Below are positions 36,034 through 49,390 of a stretch of DNA of 64,000 nucleotides, piece by piece (within the stretch, counting starts at the first letter, position 1; each line of letters opens with the position of its first letter). This DNA comes from Sarcophilus harrisii (lineage: Eukaryota > Chordata > Mammalia > Dasyuromorphia > Dasyuridae): positions 31,081,564-31,145,563 of the forward strand of contig NC_045430.1 of assembly GCF_902635505.1 (NCBI RefSeq). Direction: 5' to 3'. The notes under the pieces were generated by a model that worked only from the letters and a program-made list of their open reading frames with translations, did not search any database and was not told the origin of the DNA. Made by a program: the position numbers and the translations under genes.

Positions 36034-36229
36034 CATTGTCCAAATTAAATTTTGGACAAGTGAGTAATGTCCTTGGAACAATCAGATTTCCAGCCAGGAT
36101 TCCATAGATTTTTTTCAATATTTAACAAATAGTCCTTTGAAAAATATATATGGAATTTAACTACCCTATGCATAATTTTTATGACTCATGGTTAAAGATA
36201 CTCATATATATTGTTCATTAAAATCAAGA

Positions 36230-36430
36230 GAGGCAGCACAGTATGGGGGACAGAAAGGTAGCCTGAAAGTTTGCAAGACCTGCTAGGTTCAAGTGATACC
36301 TCTTATACACACTGAGCAAATCAGTTAAACTTTCATTGACTAAAGCAATTTTCTAAAATTTGAAATTTCAGAGCAGATACCGACCTGCAATGGTCAACGG
36401 AATTCCCTTTTATTAATACAACCATACATC
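36230..36430 (+). repeat. tRNA-derived SINE
   Basis: Contains gaggcagcacagtatggggg, caagacctgctaggttcaag and the 3' part gagcagataccgacctgcaa, a typical marsupial/therian SINE order. Confidence 0.75.
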
Positions 36431-36859
36431 CAGTCTATATCCCATGAGAAACTCTAAGATATCTTTGCATTAGTCAGGTATATAAACCATTCTTATATTA
36501 AACTTCATAAATGTTTGTTCACCTGCCTTTACATGGAAATTATGTTCTCTAAATCTTTAATTTGAAAATATAGATTAAAAACATTTTCAAAACATTAGGA
36601 TTGTTGGATTATAGGAGAATTCTTATTGTAATTATTTAAAGAAAAGCAAATTGAAGAGATAAGCCTTTGAATATAAGTCACAGGTATAAAAGATTTTGAG
36701 CAAATTGTATGTTGACTTGCATTTCCTATGATTACTAGAGTCTCCAGCTCTATACAGTGTACAACAGATTTGGCCTGTTGTCTCCAGTAGTTTGGTTGAG
36801 ACACAAAATGTGCAATAGACAGTTTGCCCCTGCTAGCATGAGATAACCCTGTCTTTACC

Positions 36860-37200
36860 TCCTGACTCCAGATATTTTCACTAGATGTTCTCTTCTCTCA
36901 TGGAATAATCTCTATCCTCTCCAGCTCTTCCTCTACATAGCATGCTCAAGACCCAGCTAAAATCCTACCTTCTACAAAAACTTTTTCCCAATTCCCTTTA
37001 ATACTGAAGTATTTTTCTATTATTCCTAATTTATCCTAGATGAAATGTCATGTTTATACTTGTTTTCATATTGTCTCCTCCTTTGAAATGTGAGTGCTCT
37101 GACAGCAGGGCCTCTCTTTTACCATTCTCTGTATTTTTAACTCTTAGCAGTGTGTCAGTCACATAGTAGACACTTAATACATATTTGTTGACTGACAATT
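36860..37200 (+). mobile_element. L2 LINE 3' end
   Basis: Follows the L2 3' end: tggaataatctctatcctct, aagacccagctaaaatccta, ctctgacagcagggcctctc, and finally agtagacacttaatacatat then ttgttgactgac. Confidence 0.85.
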
Positions 37201-37249
37201 CCTCACACATAGCACTCATCATCTGACACTAAGTAACTTTACTGCTATC

Positions 37250-38300
37250 TCCATCCCTGTAATGCTCCTCACTTCCACCTCCTGGCTTCCTTCAAGTCTC
37301 AGCAAAAGTCATTTTACAAGAAGCTTTTTTCCATCTTCCTTAAAACTAATGCTATCCCTCTGAAACTACTCTAATTCAGCTTGTATGTATATGTAGATAT
37401 TTGCACCCATGTGTCATCTTGACTCCTTGGTGAATCATTCAATATGGTTTTTCAACTCAACAGTGCTTCCCTTTGAGTCCACTGCCCACTTAATCATGTT
37501 CCCAACAGTGTCCTATACCTCAGGATTTCTATGTACATGCTGCCCAATAAAGCTGGAGAAAATCATGCAACTGTGCTTACTTGGGCCACTGCAAATTTAT
37601 GTTACATAACCTCAATTGGGCTCTCACTGACCCTGGGCAACCCTTTTATATTGCACCTCCCCAAGTAATTCACTATGCCACTCACCGCAGCAGCTCTTCC
37701 AAACCTTTTTATCCTTTCTCAGTCCTTCCATAGTACACTCTGCATCTTTTCAGATAAAAATCTCAGCTCATATTTTATTAGGAAAAAACAGACCATTCCC
37801 TGAGATCTCCCTCTTTTACACTCCTCACCTAATTCATTTAAATGTCTTCTGCCACTATTTTTCCTTCAGCCATCACACATGAAGTGGTAGCCCTTTTCCT
37901 TGAAAATGAAAATGCCTCTGCATATACAAGTGATACTATTCTATCTTACCTCTTCTCACTCATCTTTTATTGCATCCTGGCTATTTTCCTGCTTGTCTAC
38001 AAACATCCCCATGTCTTCTTCCCCATTTGCCAAAGAAACTCCATTTGATCAATCCATGGCCACTATTATCCCACATCTCTACTGCCTTTTGTAGTTAAAT
38101 ACCTTGAGGGGGCTGCTGACAAGAAGTGACTACACTTCCTTTCCTGTTATTTTTTATCACTATGTTCTTTTTTTCTGAATTCTTCACAGATATTAATGGA
38201 TCTCTTAATTACCCAATCTAATAATCTTTTTTCATACTTTTTTTTTTTTACTACTCTGAAGTCTTTGAAAATGCAACCATTTTCTCCTTGAAATTCCCTT
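37250..38300 (+). mobile_element. L2-clade LINE fragments
   Basis: 37250-37400 again resembles L2 near the 3' end (cctggcttccttcaagtctc). 37600-38130 resembles an internal L2 region that also occurs at 55935-56470 (cgcagcagctcttccaaacc, compare cgcagcagctcttccataca). Separate truncated copies are likely; joints are not resolved. Confidence 0.6.
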
Positions 38301-38317
38301 CTGTCTTAAGTTTTGTA

Positions 38318-38500
38318 ACACTGCTCTCTCCTGGTTCTCTTCCCAAGTATCAGATCCTCTGCTTCTCAGTCTCCCTTTCTTAAGCCCCTTACTAGATTGA
38401 CCTCCTAGAATAGGTATAATCTCTGCTCTCCCATTCCTTTGTATCTGTTAGCCTTGTGCCTAACAAAAAGTAGAGCTTAATAAAAACAGCAATTTATTTT
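38318..38500 (+). mobile_element. L2-type fragment (block copy 2)
   Basis: gttctcttcccaagtatcag, then cttaagccccttactagatt and gcttaataaaaacagc. Same joined structure as 14717-14905. Confidence 0.6.
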
Positions 38501-38549
38501 TTTCCTTAAAACTTATCTTCACATTATGTCCATATTTTACTAACTGGGG

Positions 38550-38790
38550 AATCTAAGTGTCACAATGAATAAGAGTTCTGGGCTTGTATTCAGGAAGACT
38601 TATCTTCCTGTGTTCAAATTTGATATCAGATACTTACCATTGTGTGATTCTGGTCAGGTTACTTAACTATGTTTGCCTCAGTTTCCTCATCTGTCAAAAT
38701 GAGCTGATGAAGGAAATGGCAAATCATTCCACTAAATATCCTGTCCGACATAGTTGTTTTAGACATGTCAACAATTCAGCAGAAGGAAGT
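38550..38790 (+). repeat. tRNA-derived marsupial SINE (block copy 2)
   Basis: aagtgtcacaatgaataaga, ttcaaatttgatatcagata, ttctggtcaggttacttaac and cagtttcctcatctgtcaaa. Collinear with 14985-15235 except for a few short indels; this copy keeps a head segment lost from the other. Confidence 0.78.
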
Positions 38791-38804
38791 ATTTTTGTTA
38801 TTTT

Positions 38805-41645
38805 ATTATAGTTCTTTATTTACAAGATATATGCATGGGTAATTTTTTCAGCATTGACCCTTGCAAAACCTGTTTCCCTCCTTCCCCCTCCCCCCCTTTC
38901 CTAGATGGCAGGCAGACCAATACATGTTAAATATGTTAAACTGTTAAATACAATATATGTATACATATCCATAGTTATTTTGCTATAGAAGAAAAATCAA
39001 ACTTAGAAATAAGGTAAAAATAACCTGAGAAGGAAATCAAAAATGCAAGCAGAGAAAAACAGAGGGAGTGGAAATGCTATGTTGTGGTTCATACTCATTT
39101 CCCATAGTTCTTTTGCTGGGTATAGCTGGTTCTCTTCATTATTGAACAAATAGAATTGATTTGGTTCATCTCATTGTTGAAGAGAGCCATTTCCATCAGA
39201 ATTGATCATCATATAATATTGTTGAAGTATATAATCTCCTTGTCCTGCTCCTTTCACTCAGCATCAGTTCATGTCTCTCCAAGCCTTTCTGAAATCATCC
39301 TGCAGGTCATTTCTTACAGAACAATAATATTCCATAATATTCATATACCACAACTTATTCAGCCATTCTCCAATTGGTGGGTATCCCTTCAATTTCCAGT
39401 TTTTAGCCACTACAAAAAAGGCTGCCACAAACATTTTTGGACATACAGGTCCCTTTGCCTTCTTTAAGATCTCTTTGGGATATAAGCCCAGTAGTAACAC
39501 TGCTGGATCAAAGAGTATGCAGAGTTTGATAACTTTTTTAGCATAATTCCAAATTGCTGTCCAGAATGGTTGGATTTGTTCACAACTCCACCAACAATGC
39601 ATCAGTGACCCAATTTTCCCACATCCCCTCCAACATTCATCATTTTTTTCTGTCATCTTAGCCAATCTGACAGGTGTGTAATGGTATCTCAGAGTCGTCT
39701 TAATTTGCATTTCTCTGATTATTTGGAGCATTTTTTCATATGGCTAGAAATAGTTTCTATTTGATTATCTGAAAATTGTCTGTCCATATCCTTTGACCAA
39801 TTATCAACTGGAGAATGGCTTGATTTCTTATAACTTAAGAGTCAATTATATATTTTGGAAATGAGGCCTTTTATTAGAATCCTTGCCTGTAAAAATGTTT
39901 TCCCAGTTTATTGCTTCCCTTCTAATCTTGTCTGCATTAATTTTCTTTGTATAAAAACTTTTTAATTTGATATAATCAAAATTTTCTATTTTGCAATCAA
40001 TGATCTCTGGTTCTTTGGTCACAAATTCCTTCCTCCTCCACAGGTCTGAGAGGTAAAACTATCCTATGTTCTTATTTATAATCTCATTCTTTATGCCCAG
40101 ATCATGAACCCATTTTGACCTTGTTTAGGTGTATGGTGTTGTGTGGGTCAATGCCTAGTTTCTGCCATACTAATTTCCAATTTTCCTAGCAGTTTTTGTC
40201 AAACAGTGAATTTCATCCCTAAAGCAGGGGTCACTAGATTATTAAAGTTATTTTGTCCTGTGAACCTAACCTATTCCACTGATCAACTAGTCTATTTCTT
40301 AGCCAATACCAAATGGTTTTGGTGAACCCTGCTTTATAATAGTTTTAGATCTGGTATAGCTAGGCCACCTTCATTTGACTTTTTTTTTTCATTAGTTCCC
40401 TTTAAAGTCTTGACCTGTAGTTCTTCCAGATCAATTTTGTTATTTTTCTAGTCATTAAAATAGTTTTTGGGGAGTCTGGTATAGCACTAAATAGATTAGT
40501 TAACGTAGTATTATCTTTATTATATTCGCTTGGCCTATCCAAGAGCACTTAATAGTTTTTCAATTATGTAAATCTGTGTGGAAAGTGTTTTGCAATTTGG
40601 CTCATGTAATTCCTGACTTTCCTTTGGTAGATTCCCAAATATTTATGCTATAGACAGTTATTTTGAATGAAGTTTCTCTTTGTATCTTTTGCTATTGGAT
40701 TTTGTTGATATATAAAAATGCTGAGGATTTATGTGAATTGTGTATCTTGCAACTTTGCTAAAGTTGTGAATTATTTCTAATAGCTTTTTAGTGGAATCAT
40801 TGGGGTTCTCTGAGTATACCATCATATCATCTGCAAAGAGTGATAATTTGGTTTCCACATTGCCTACTCTAATTCCTTTAATGTCTTTTTCATCTCTTAG
40901 TGACATAACTAGTTTTTTTTAAAACAGTATTGAATAGTAATGGTGATAGTGGGCAAGCTTTTTTCACTCCTGATCTTATTGGGAATTGTTGGAGTTTATC
41001 CCCATTACATACGATGCTTACTGACAGTTTTAAGTATATGCTTCTGATTATTTATTAATAATTTATTATTTAAGTCCATTTATTCCTATGCTTATATATT
41101 CCTATATAAGTGTTTTTATTCAGAATGGATGTTGGATTTTATCAAATGCTTTTTCTGCATTTATTGAGATGATCATATGGTTTTTGTTAATTTGATTATT
41201 GATATACTCAATTATGCTATTAAGTTTTCCTATCATTGAACCAGCCTTGCGTTCCTGGTATAAATCCTACTTGGTCATAGTGTATTATCCTGGGGATGAT
41301 TTTCTCTAATCTTTTTGCTAATATTTTATTTAATATTTTATCATCAATATTCATTAGAGAGATTGGTCTATAATTTTCTCTTGTTTTCAACCTACCTGGT
41401 TTAGGTATCAATACCATGTCTGTGTTATAAAAGGAATTTTGTAGGACTCCTTCAATCCCTCTTTTTTCAAATAGTTTATATAGCATTAGGACTAATTGTT
41501 CTTTAAATATTTGGTAGAATTCACATGTAAATCCATCTGGTCCTGAGGATTTTTTTTTCTTAGAGAGTTGATTAATAACTTGTTCTATTTCTTTTTCTAA
41601 GATGGGACTGTTTAGCCAATTTACTTCTGTTAATCTGGGGAAGCT
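38805..41645 (-). mobile_element. LINE-1, 3' part (outer element)
   Basis: The A tail appears as a T-rich start near 38805, then 3' UTR, ORF2 C-terminus and RT, all on the minus strand. Minus-strand readings include [20 protein letters not shown] (from 39731) and [20 protein letters not shown] near 40790-40835. It is interrupted at 41645 by another L1 and resumes at 44118. Confidence 0.88.
41626..41645 (+). repeat. Target-site duplication of inner L1
   Basis: tctgttaatctggggaagct, matched at 44098-44117 by a copy that is the same at 18 of 20 positions. Confidence 0.75.
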
Positions 41646-41648
41646 GTG

Positions 41649-41679
<31 letters not shown>

Positions 41680-44097
41680 ATTTATTTATTATAGCTTTTT
41701 ATTTACAAGTTATATGCATGGGTAATTTTACAGCATTGACAATTATCAAACCTTTTGTTCCAATTTTTCCCGTCCTTGCCCCCCACCGCCTCCCCCAGAT
41801 GGCAGGTTGACCAATACATGTTAAATATGTTAAAAGTATAAATTAAATACAATTTTAATATACATGTCCAAACAGTTATTTTGCTGTACAAAAAGAATCA
41901 GACTTGGAAATAGTGTACAATTATCCTGTGAAGGAAATAAAAATGCAGGCAGACAAAAATAGAGGGATTGGGAATTCTATGTAGTGGTTCATAGTCATCT
42001 CCCAGAGTTCTTTCGCTGGGTGTAGCTGGTTCAATTCATTACTGCTCTATTGGAACTGATTTGGTTCATTTCATTGTTGAAGAGGGCCACGTCCATCAGA
42101 ATTGATCATCATATAGTATTATTGTTGTATATAATCTCGTGGTCCTGCTTATTTCACTCAGCATCAGTTCATATAAGTCTTTCCAGGCCTTTCTGAAATC
42201 ATCCTGTTGGTCATTTCTTACAGAATAATATTCCATTATTTTAATATACCACAATTTATTCAGCCATTCTCCAACTGATGGGCATCCTCTCCCAGTTTCT
42301 GGCCACTACAAAGAGAGCTGCCACAAACATTCTTGCACATACAGGTTCCTTCCCCTTCTTTAAGATCTCTTTGGGATATAAGCCCAATAGTAACACTGCT
42401 GGATCAAAGGGTATATACAGTTTGATAACTTTTTGACCATAGTTCCAAATTGCTTTCTAGAATGGCTGGATGTATTCACAATTCCACCAACAATGTATCA
42501 ATGTCCCTGTTTTCCCATATCCCCTCCAACATTCCTCATTATCTTTCCCTGTCATTCTAGCCAATCTGACAGGTGTGTAGTGGTATCTCAAAGTTGTCTT
42601 AGTTTGCATGTCTCTTGATAATAACTTTTAATAAGAATCTTTTCATATATCTAGAAATAGTTTCAATTTCTTCGTCTTAAGAATTGTCTGTTCATATCCT
42701 TTGACCATTTATCAATTGGAGAATGTCTTGATTTCTTATAGAGTCAATTCTCTATACATTTTGGAAATGAAGCCTTTACCAGAATCTTTGCCAGAATAAA
42801 AATTTTTTCCCTGTTTATTGCTTTCCTTCTAATCTTGTCTGCATTAGTTTTGTTTGTACAAAAACTTTTCAATGTGATATAATCAAAATTTTCTATTTTG
42901 TCATCAATAATGATCTCTAGTTGTTCTTTGGTCATAAATTTCTTCCTCTTCCATAGGTCTGAGAGGTAAACTATCCTATGTTCCTCTAATTTGTTTATCA
43001 TCTCATTCTTTATGCCTAGGTCATGAACCCATTTTGACCTTATCTTGGTGTTAAGTGTGGGTCAATGCCTAATTTCTGCTATACTAATTTCCAATTTTCC
43101 TAGCAGTTTTTGTCAAAAAGTGAATTCTTATCCCAAAAGCTGGAGTCTTTGGGTTTGTCAAACACTAGATTATTAAAGTTATTGACTATTTTGTCCTTTG
43201 AACCTAACCTATTCCACTGATCAACTTATTTTCTTAGCCAATACCAAAAGGTAACTGCTGCTTTATCATTTTAGATCTGGTACAGCTAAGCCACCTTCGT
43301 TTGATTTTTTTTCATTAATTCCCTTGAAATTCTTGACCTTGTGTCTTTCCATATGAAATTTGTTATTTTTTCGAGGTCATTAAAATAGTTTTTTGGGGAG
43401 TCTGATTGGTATAGTGCTAAATAGATTAGTTTGGGTAATATTGTCATTTATTTTATTTGCTCACCCTATCAAGAGCATTTAATATTTTTCCAGTTGATTA
43501 GATCTGACTTTGTGTGAAAAGTGTTTTGTAGTTTTGCTCATATAGTTTCTGATTTTCCCTTGGCAGATAGATTCCTAAATATTTTATACAATCAGTTACT
43601 TTAAATGAATTTCTCTTTGTAACTCTGTTGGATTTTGTTAGTGATATATAAGAATGCTGATGACTTATGTGGGTTTATTTTGTATACTGCAACTTTGCTA
43701 AAGGTGTGGATTATTTCCAGTAGCTTTTTAGTGGAATCTCCGGGGTTCTCTAAGTATACCATCGTATAAGTATACCATCATATCATCTGCAAAGAGTGAT
43801 AATTTGGTTTCCTCATTACCTACTCTAATTCCTTTAATCTCTTTCTCGACCCTTCTTGCCAAAGCTAGCATTTCTAATACAATATTGAATAGTAACGGTG
43901 ATAGTAGGCAACCTTGTTTCACTCCTGATCTTATTGGGAATGGTTGCAGTTTATCCCCATTACATATGATGTGTACTGATGGTTTTAAGTATATGATCCT
44001 GATTATTTTAAGAAAAAGTCCATTTATTACTATACTTCAAGTGTTTTTATTTGGAATGGATGTTGGATTTTATCAAATGCTTTTTCTTTATTCTTCC
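41646..44097 (-). mobile_element. 5'-truncated LINE-1 nested in L1
   Basis: A minus-strand L1 whose tail has turned into a TA/TG microsatellite (41648-41680), followed by 3' UTR, ORF2 C-terminus and RT. It is truncated inside the RT at 44097. FADDMMVY is read near 43775-43800. The target duplications show that it landed inside the ORF2 of the outer L1, in the same orientation. Confidence 0.88.
41648..41680. repeat. (TA)n(TG)n microsatellite at L1 tail
   Basis: TATATA then about eleven TG units, exactly where the inner L1's A tail should end. Confidence 0.9.
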
Positions 44098-44117
44098 TCT
44101 GTTAATCTGGACAAGCT

Positions 44118-46620
44118 ATATTTTTGAAGGTATTTTCCATTTAATTTAAGTTATCAAATTTATTTGCATAAAGCTGGGCAAAGCAATTCCTAATTATTGC
44201 TCTAATTTCCTCTTCATTAGTGGCAATTTCTCCCTTTTCATTTTTAAGACTAACAATTTGATTTTCCTCTTTCCTTTTTTTAAAATCAGATTTAGTAAGG
44301 GTTTGTCTATTTTGTTGGTTTTTTCATAAAGCCAACTTAGTTTTATTAATTCAATAGTTTTTTTACTTTCAATTTTATTAATCTCTCCTTTTATTTTTAG
44401 AATTTCAAGTTTAGTATTTGACTGGGGGTTTTTATTTGTTCCTTTTCTAGCTTTTTTAATTGTAAGACCAATTGATCTTCTCTTTCTCTATTTTATGCAA
44501 GTAGGCCTTTAGAGATATAAAATTTTCCCTTATTCCAATTATATTGGTCTATTTTCCCCTGGTTTTTTATTGAATGTAAATTTCATTGCATTGTGGTCTG
44601 AAAAGGATGCATTTACTATTTCTGTCTTACTGCATTTGAATTTGAGATTTTTATGACCATTTTTATATAGTCAATTTATGTATAGGTTCCAGGAACTGCT
44701 GAGAAGAAAGTGTACTCTTTTCTATCTCCATTTAGTTTCTTCCAAAGATCTATCATATCAAACTTTTCTAGTATTCTATTTACCTGTTTGACTTCTTATT
44801 TATTTTGTGGTTTGATTTGTCTAATTTTGAGTGCAAGGTTGAGATCTCCCACTATTATAGTTTTACTGTCTATTTCTTCTTGCGGCTCTCTTAATTTCTC
44901 TTTTAAGAATTTAGATGCTACACCACTTGGTGCATATATGTTTAATATTGATATTGCTTCATCGGTTGCTACCCTTTAGCAAGATATAATGCCCTTCCTT
45001 AGCTCTTTTAATTATATCAATTTTTGCTTTTGCTTGATCTGAGATCAGTATGGCAGGCTACCCCTGCTTTTTTGACTTCACCTGAAGCATAGTAAGTTCT
45101 ACTCCAACCTTTTACTTTTACTCTGTATGTAATGCCCTGCTTCATGTTTGTTGTAAACAACATATTGTAGGATTCTGGCTGGCTTTTAATCCAGTCTGCT
45201 CACTGCTTCCTCTTTATGGAGCAGTTACCCCATTCACATATATGGTTAAAATCACCAATTCTGTATTTTTTGCCATCTTGTTAACCCCTGTTTAAGCTTT
45301 TCTCGTTTTCTTCCCCCTTAACTCCCTCCCCAGTATTAAACTTGTGAGCACCACTTACTTCTCATAGTCCTCCCTTTTTAATATCCCTCTCCCCATCTTA
45401 GAATTCCTCCTCCTTTCTTACCCCTTTCCTTCACAATTTCTGTACTCCCTTCCACTTAGTTTACTCCTTCCCTTTTCACTTTTCCCCTTGCAATTTTCAA
45501 TGAGGTGGGAGAACTTTCACCATAAATCAAATAAATCTAGTATTTTTCTCTTTAAGATAATTCTAATGACAGTAAGATACACACTATGTTCAACCCCCTC
45601 CATTCTTTCTCTCAGATATAATAGATTTCCTTTGCCTCATTGTGAGATGTAGTACTCCCCTTTATCCTTTTTCTGGTACAATTTCCTTTCTACCTCTAGT
45701 TTCTAGAATAAAGTATACATGTGTTCTTTATATATCTTTATAGTAGAAATATAGTTCCCAAGATTTCTTTTTACCTTTTTAGGTTTCTCTTGAGTTCTAT
45801 ATTTGTGGATCAAACTTTTTGTTTAGTTCTTTTTTTTATCAGAAATAGATGAAATTCACTTATTTTGCTGAATGTCCATCTTTTTCCCTGGAAAAAGTGC
45901 TCATTTTGGCTGAATAAATTATTTTTGGCTGAATACCAATTTCCTTAGCCTATCAGAATATCAGATTCCAGGCCCTTTGATCCTTTAATGTGGATGCTGC
46001 TAGATCCTGAGTAATCCTTATTGTGGCTCGTCTGTATTTGAATTTAGTTTTTCAACAGCTTGCATATTTTTTCCTTCATCTGATAGTTCTGGAATTTGGT
46101 CACTATATTTCCTGGGGTTTTGATTTTAGCATCCCTTTCAGTAGGCGACTGATGAATTCTTTCAATGTCTATTTTACCCTCTGTTTCTATAACATCTGGG
46201 CAGTTTTCTTTGATAATTTCTTGGAAATAGTGTCCAGGCTTTTTTTTTGCATCATATTTTTCAGGAAGTCCAATAATTCTGAGATTATCTCTCCTAGATC
46301 TATTATCCAGGTCTGTTGTTTTCCCAAGAAGGTGACATTTTTCCCCCTTTGTTTCATTTTTTTGGGGGGGGACCAATTCTTGGTGTCTCCTCGAGTCATT
46401 CATTTCCATTTGTTTGATTCTGATTTTTAATGAATTATTTTCTTCACTCACTTTTTAAATATCTTTTTCTAATTGTCCAATTGAGTTTTTAAGTGAGTTG
46501 TTTTGTTCTATGGAATTTTTTTACATTTCACCAATCTTGTTTTTTAGAGAGCTATTTTGTTTTTCCAATTCACTAATTCTGTTTTTCAAGGATTTGATTT
46601 CTTTACACTAATTCCTTCTG
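44118..46620 (-). mobile_element. LINE-1, ORF2 5' part to ORF1 (outer element)
   Basis: Continues the outer L1: ORF2 linker and endonuclease on the minus strand down to about 45290, an inter-ORF region, then ORF1. The ORF1 core is open at 46044-46451 (minus), reading MSEENNSLKIRIKQMEMNDS at its start. The 5' UTR and the N-terminal part of ORF1 are absent, so the element is 5'-truncated near 46620. Confidence 0.85.
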
Positions 46621-46659
46621 GAGGGCAATGGGTAGATTTATCCTCAGGGCTTGTTCTGT

Positions 46660-47470
46660 TCAAGATTTTATACTGATAACCATGATGAAGTGATAGATAG
46701 AATGCTTATTAGTAGTTTTTAAATAGCATGGAATTGGTAGAGACTACAGATGAAAAAAATCACAGAACTGAGCTTCTGATGGATCTTTATTTATTAGAGC
46801 AATAGGATGGTACTAACAAGAAACCTTTCAAAGGGGATAAATGTAAAATACTGGATGTGGATTTAAAAAATTCATCTGCATATATACACAATGGGACAAA
46901 ACAGTTTTTCATTTCATTTCATTCACAGAGAAAGACCTAGAAATATTTGTTAGTCAGTCCTACGTTTAATATGATGTAGCTATCAAAAGGGCTAATGTAA
47001 TCTTTATAGCAAAAGAGAGCATCCTTAGTGAGACATGACGTCTTTATTCTTTCTACTTCTACATTATTATGTAGATAGGATAATGGAAAAATACAGTTCA
47101 GAGAAACTTAAAGAGACCTTAAGAAGTCATGCATGATTTATTTTACAGGAAGGTCTGCTAAGCATGTGAGGTGTTTAGTCTATAAAAAAGATGATTTAAA
47201 GAATGCCAGAATAATAGTCATCCAAAAATTAGGGAATTAGAATGCAGAAGTAAGTCTTGATTTCTTCAACTTGACTCTTTTAAGTCAGAACCATTAATTC
47301 TGGCTGCACAATATAGAAAAGTAAATTATAGGTCAACATAAGAAAATATCCCTAACTATTAGAGCTGTTCAAATATACTGTGGGCTGCTTTACTTGGGTA
47401 GTAACTTTTCAGTCACAGAAAGTTTCTTACTAATTTGGGGGTATATTGAAGACAGAATTGGTTATTTGGG
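46660..47470 (+). mobile_element. L3/CR1-type LINE 3' fragment
   Basis: Follows the CR1/L3 C-terminal pattern: gaaagacctagaaatatttg, a segment with aaaagggctaatgtaatctt, then gagagcatccttagtgagac, and near the end ccctaactattagagctgtt followed by ctgtgggctgcttta. Strongly decayed. Confidence 0.75.
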
Positions 47471-47739
47471 ACAAAAATAAATTAGATTAACTTTAATAAT
47501 TAATGCTAAGGTATAATTATTATGGCATTTTAATGCAATACATTAACATTTTTATAGATATATTTTATAACATTTTTATAGAATTTAGTTTTTTTTGAAA
47601 ACATCTATTAAAAGTAAATATATGTTTGACTTTTCAAATTATTTAAGATTCAGAAATAGAATCTAAACCTATTTTTTTTTAATTCTATGATTAATTTGTA
47701 GAGAACTCTCAGTTGACAAAAACGTTGGCTAGGAACTTT

Positions 47740-47890
47740 TTTGCAATTTACATTCTTTGAGTTGCTTATCTAGGGCTCTTCAAGGTTTAGTGACTTGCCC
47801 AACATCATACAGTTAGTATGAATCAGAGATGAAATTTTAAATCATGTCTTTTTGGCTTTGAGGCCAGCTCGCTTATTATATTGAAATATT
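47740..47890 (-). repeat. SINE fragment
   Basis: tttagtgacttgcccaacat then catacagttagtatgaatca and tttggctttgaggccagctc: the reverse strand of a tRNA SINE. Confidence 0.7.
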
Positions 47891-48285
47891 TTCTTCAGAA
47901 AATGATTACAGTTAGCATAATTTCAGTGAATATTTTTTTTAAAAAGTACTTTGAGTATAACTTTTTTTTCAGAATAATAAACTTTCTGAAGATTGGTTTT
48001 TAAACTTTCATTCTGCAATACAAAGTGAAAAAAATTGATAATACCTAAGTTCAAGTATTCCCTTTTAAAATATGATAAGACTAAATATATACTAGTTTTA
48101 AAAAATGCAAGTAAAGGACAATGATATATGAAAGGAATAAATATAGCAGAATATGCAATAAATATTTAGTGTTAAAGTATTTTGCACCTTTTGTTTAATC
48201 ATGGCATTTCCAAATTACTGTCAAATATCTCCTCCCTTGTTCCATGTCTAGTTATTACAGTCCTTTATAAGTCACTTCTCAAACC
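47891..48285. other. No recognised feature
   Basis: AT-rich sequence; nothing supported. Confidence 0.5.
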
Positions 48286-48289
48286 CCTT

Positions 48290-49390
48290 TTTCTGGCTTT
48301 GTGCTGAATATTCTACTGAAACTTCTTACTCCAAGGTTATCATTGATATCTAACCTGCTAAATTACCTAGACTTTTTCTCAGTCTTCATCTTGATCTTAT
48401 ATAGCCTCAGAGTCTATGAGGCTATGAAAAATCTCATTAGTGCTTATGTCATCTCATTCTCAGGATTTCATAGGGAATTATTCAGGATTGATCATAACAC
48501 ACTTTCTTCATATTTTCACAAAGTTACTACTCTGCATGAAGAAAATATTATTATTACAGTATACCTAAATTTCAGCAAAGTTCTTGACAAATCCTCTCAT
48601 GTCATCTTTGTGAACAAAATGACAAATGTAAACATAAACAAAAATAGAAGACATATGGATACATAAATGTGTATCAGAATTTGATGCATTTTTAATTATA
48701 TTTTCAATATCATTCCTCTTAACTGCCACAAAAGTAGTGCAGTTTTAATATTTCATTAAAAGAGATGGAAAGTCCAGTGGAAGTTGGATGTTGACGTCTG
48801 TTTTTATCAGACAACATGTGAATTTTGTGGTTAGTTTTGGATAACATATTTTAGAAATGGCCCCTGTACCTTCTAATTTAAAATAATGTTGTCAGAATTC
48901 ACCACTTCCTTTGTTCCCCTTCTAGCATCTGAGTTGTCAATCCTTTCATATTCCTATTCTTTGTTACACTCCACAATATTTAGCATTCCCAAATCTACCT
49001 TTCCCCTTTCCTGACCTGATCAACTTTTACCTGGAATTTTGCAATAAACTACTATGTGGTCATTTTATCTCTGAGTCCTTCCTTCTCAGATCTATTCTAC
49101 ACAAAGCTGCAAAGTAATCTTCTGAAGGCACTTAAGGAAGCCATTCTCTTGCCTATTTCTTTAGTTCAGGAGAAATCACACCTATGTAATCTTCCTTCCA
49201 CAACCATTAATTAACCTTTTAAGCTCTCCCCTCAATTTTCTCAGAGCACTTTTATCACTTTCTCTTGCTTTCTTTATTCTTGATCTTGAAACATAGTTTT
49301 ATCTCTTTTTAGATATCCCTTCACAGACAGAAAATTCCTTGAGGCTTTACTGCTTTATTTTTGCCTCCTAGAGTCAAATAGGAGATATTT
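48290..49390 (+). mobile_element. L2 LINE fragments
   Basis: 48300-48420 matches the L2 RT region (attctactgaaacttcttac, ccaaggttatcattgatatc). 48950-49130 matches a later part (acctggaattttgcaataaa, cacaaagctgcaaagtaatc), and 49300-49380 the 3' region (gaaaattccttgaggcttta). Order is consistent with one decayed L2. Confidence 0.7.
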
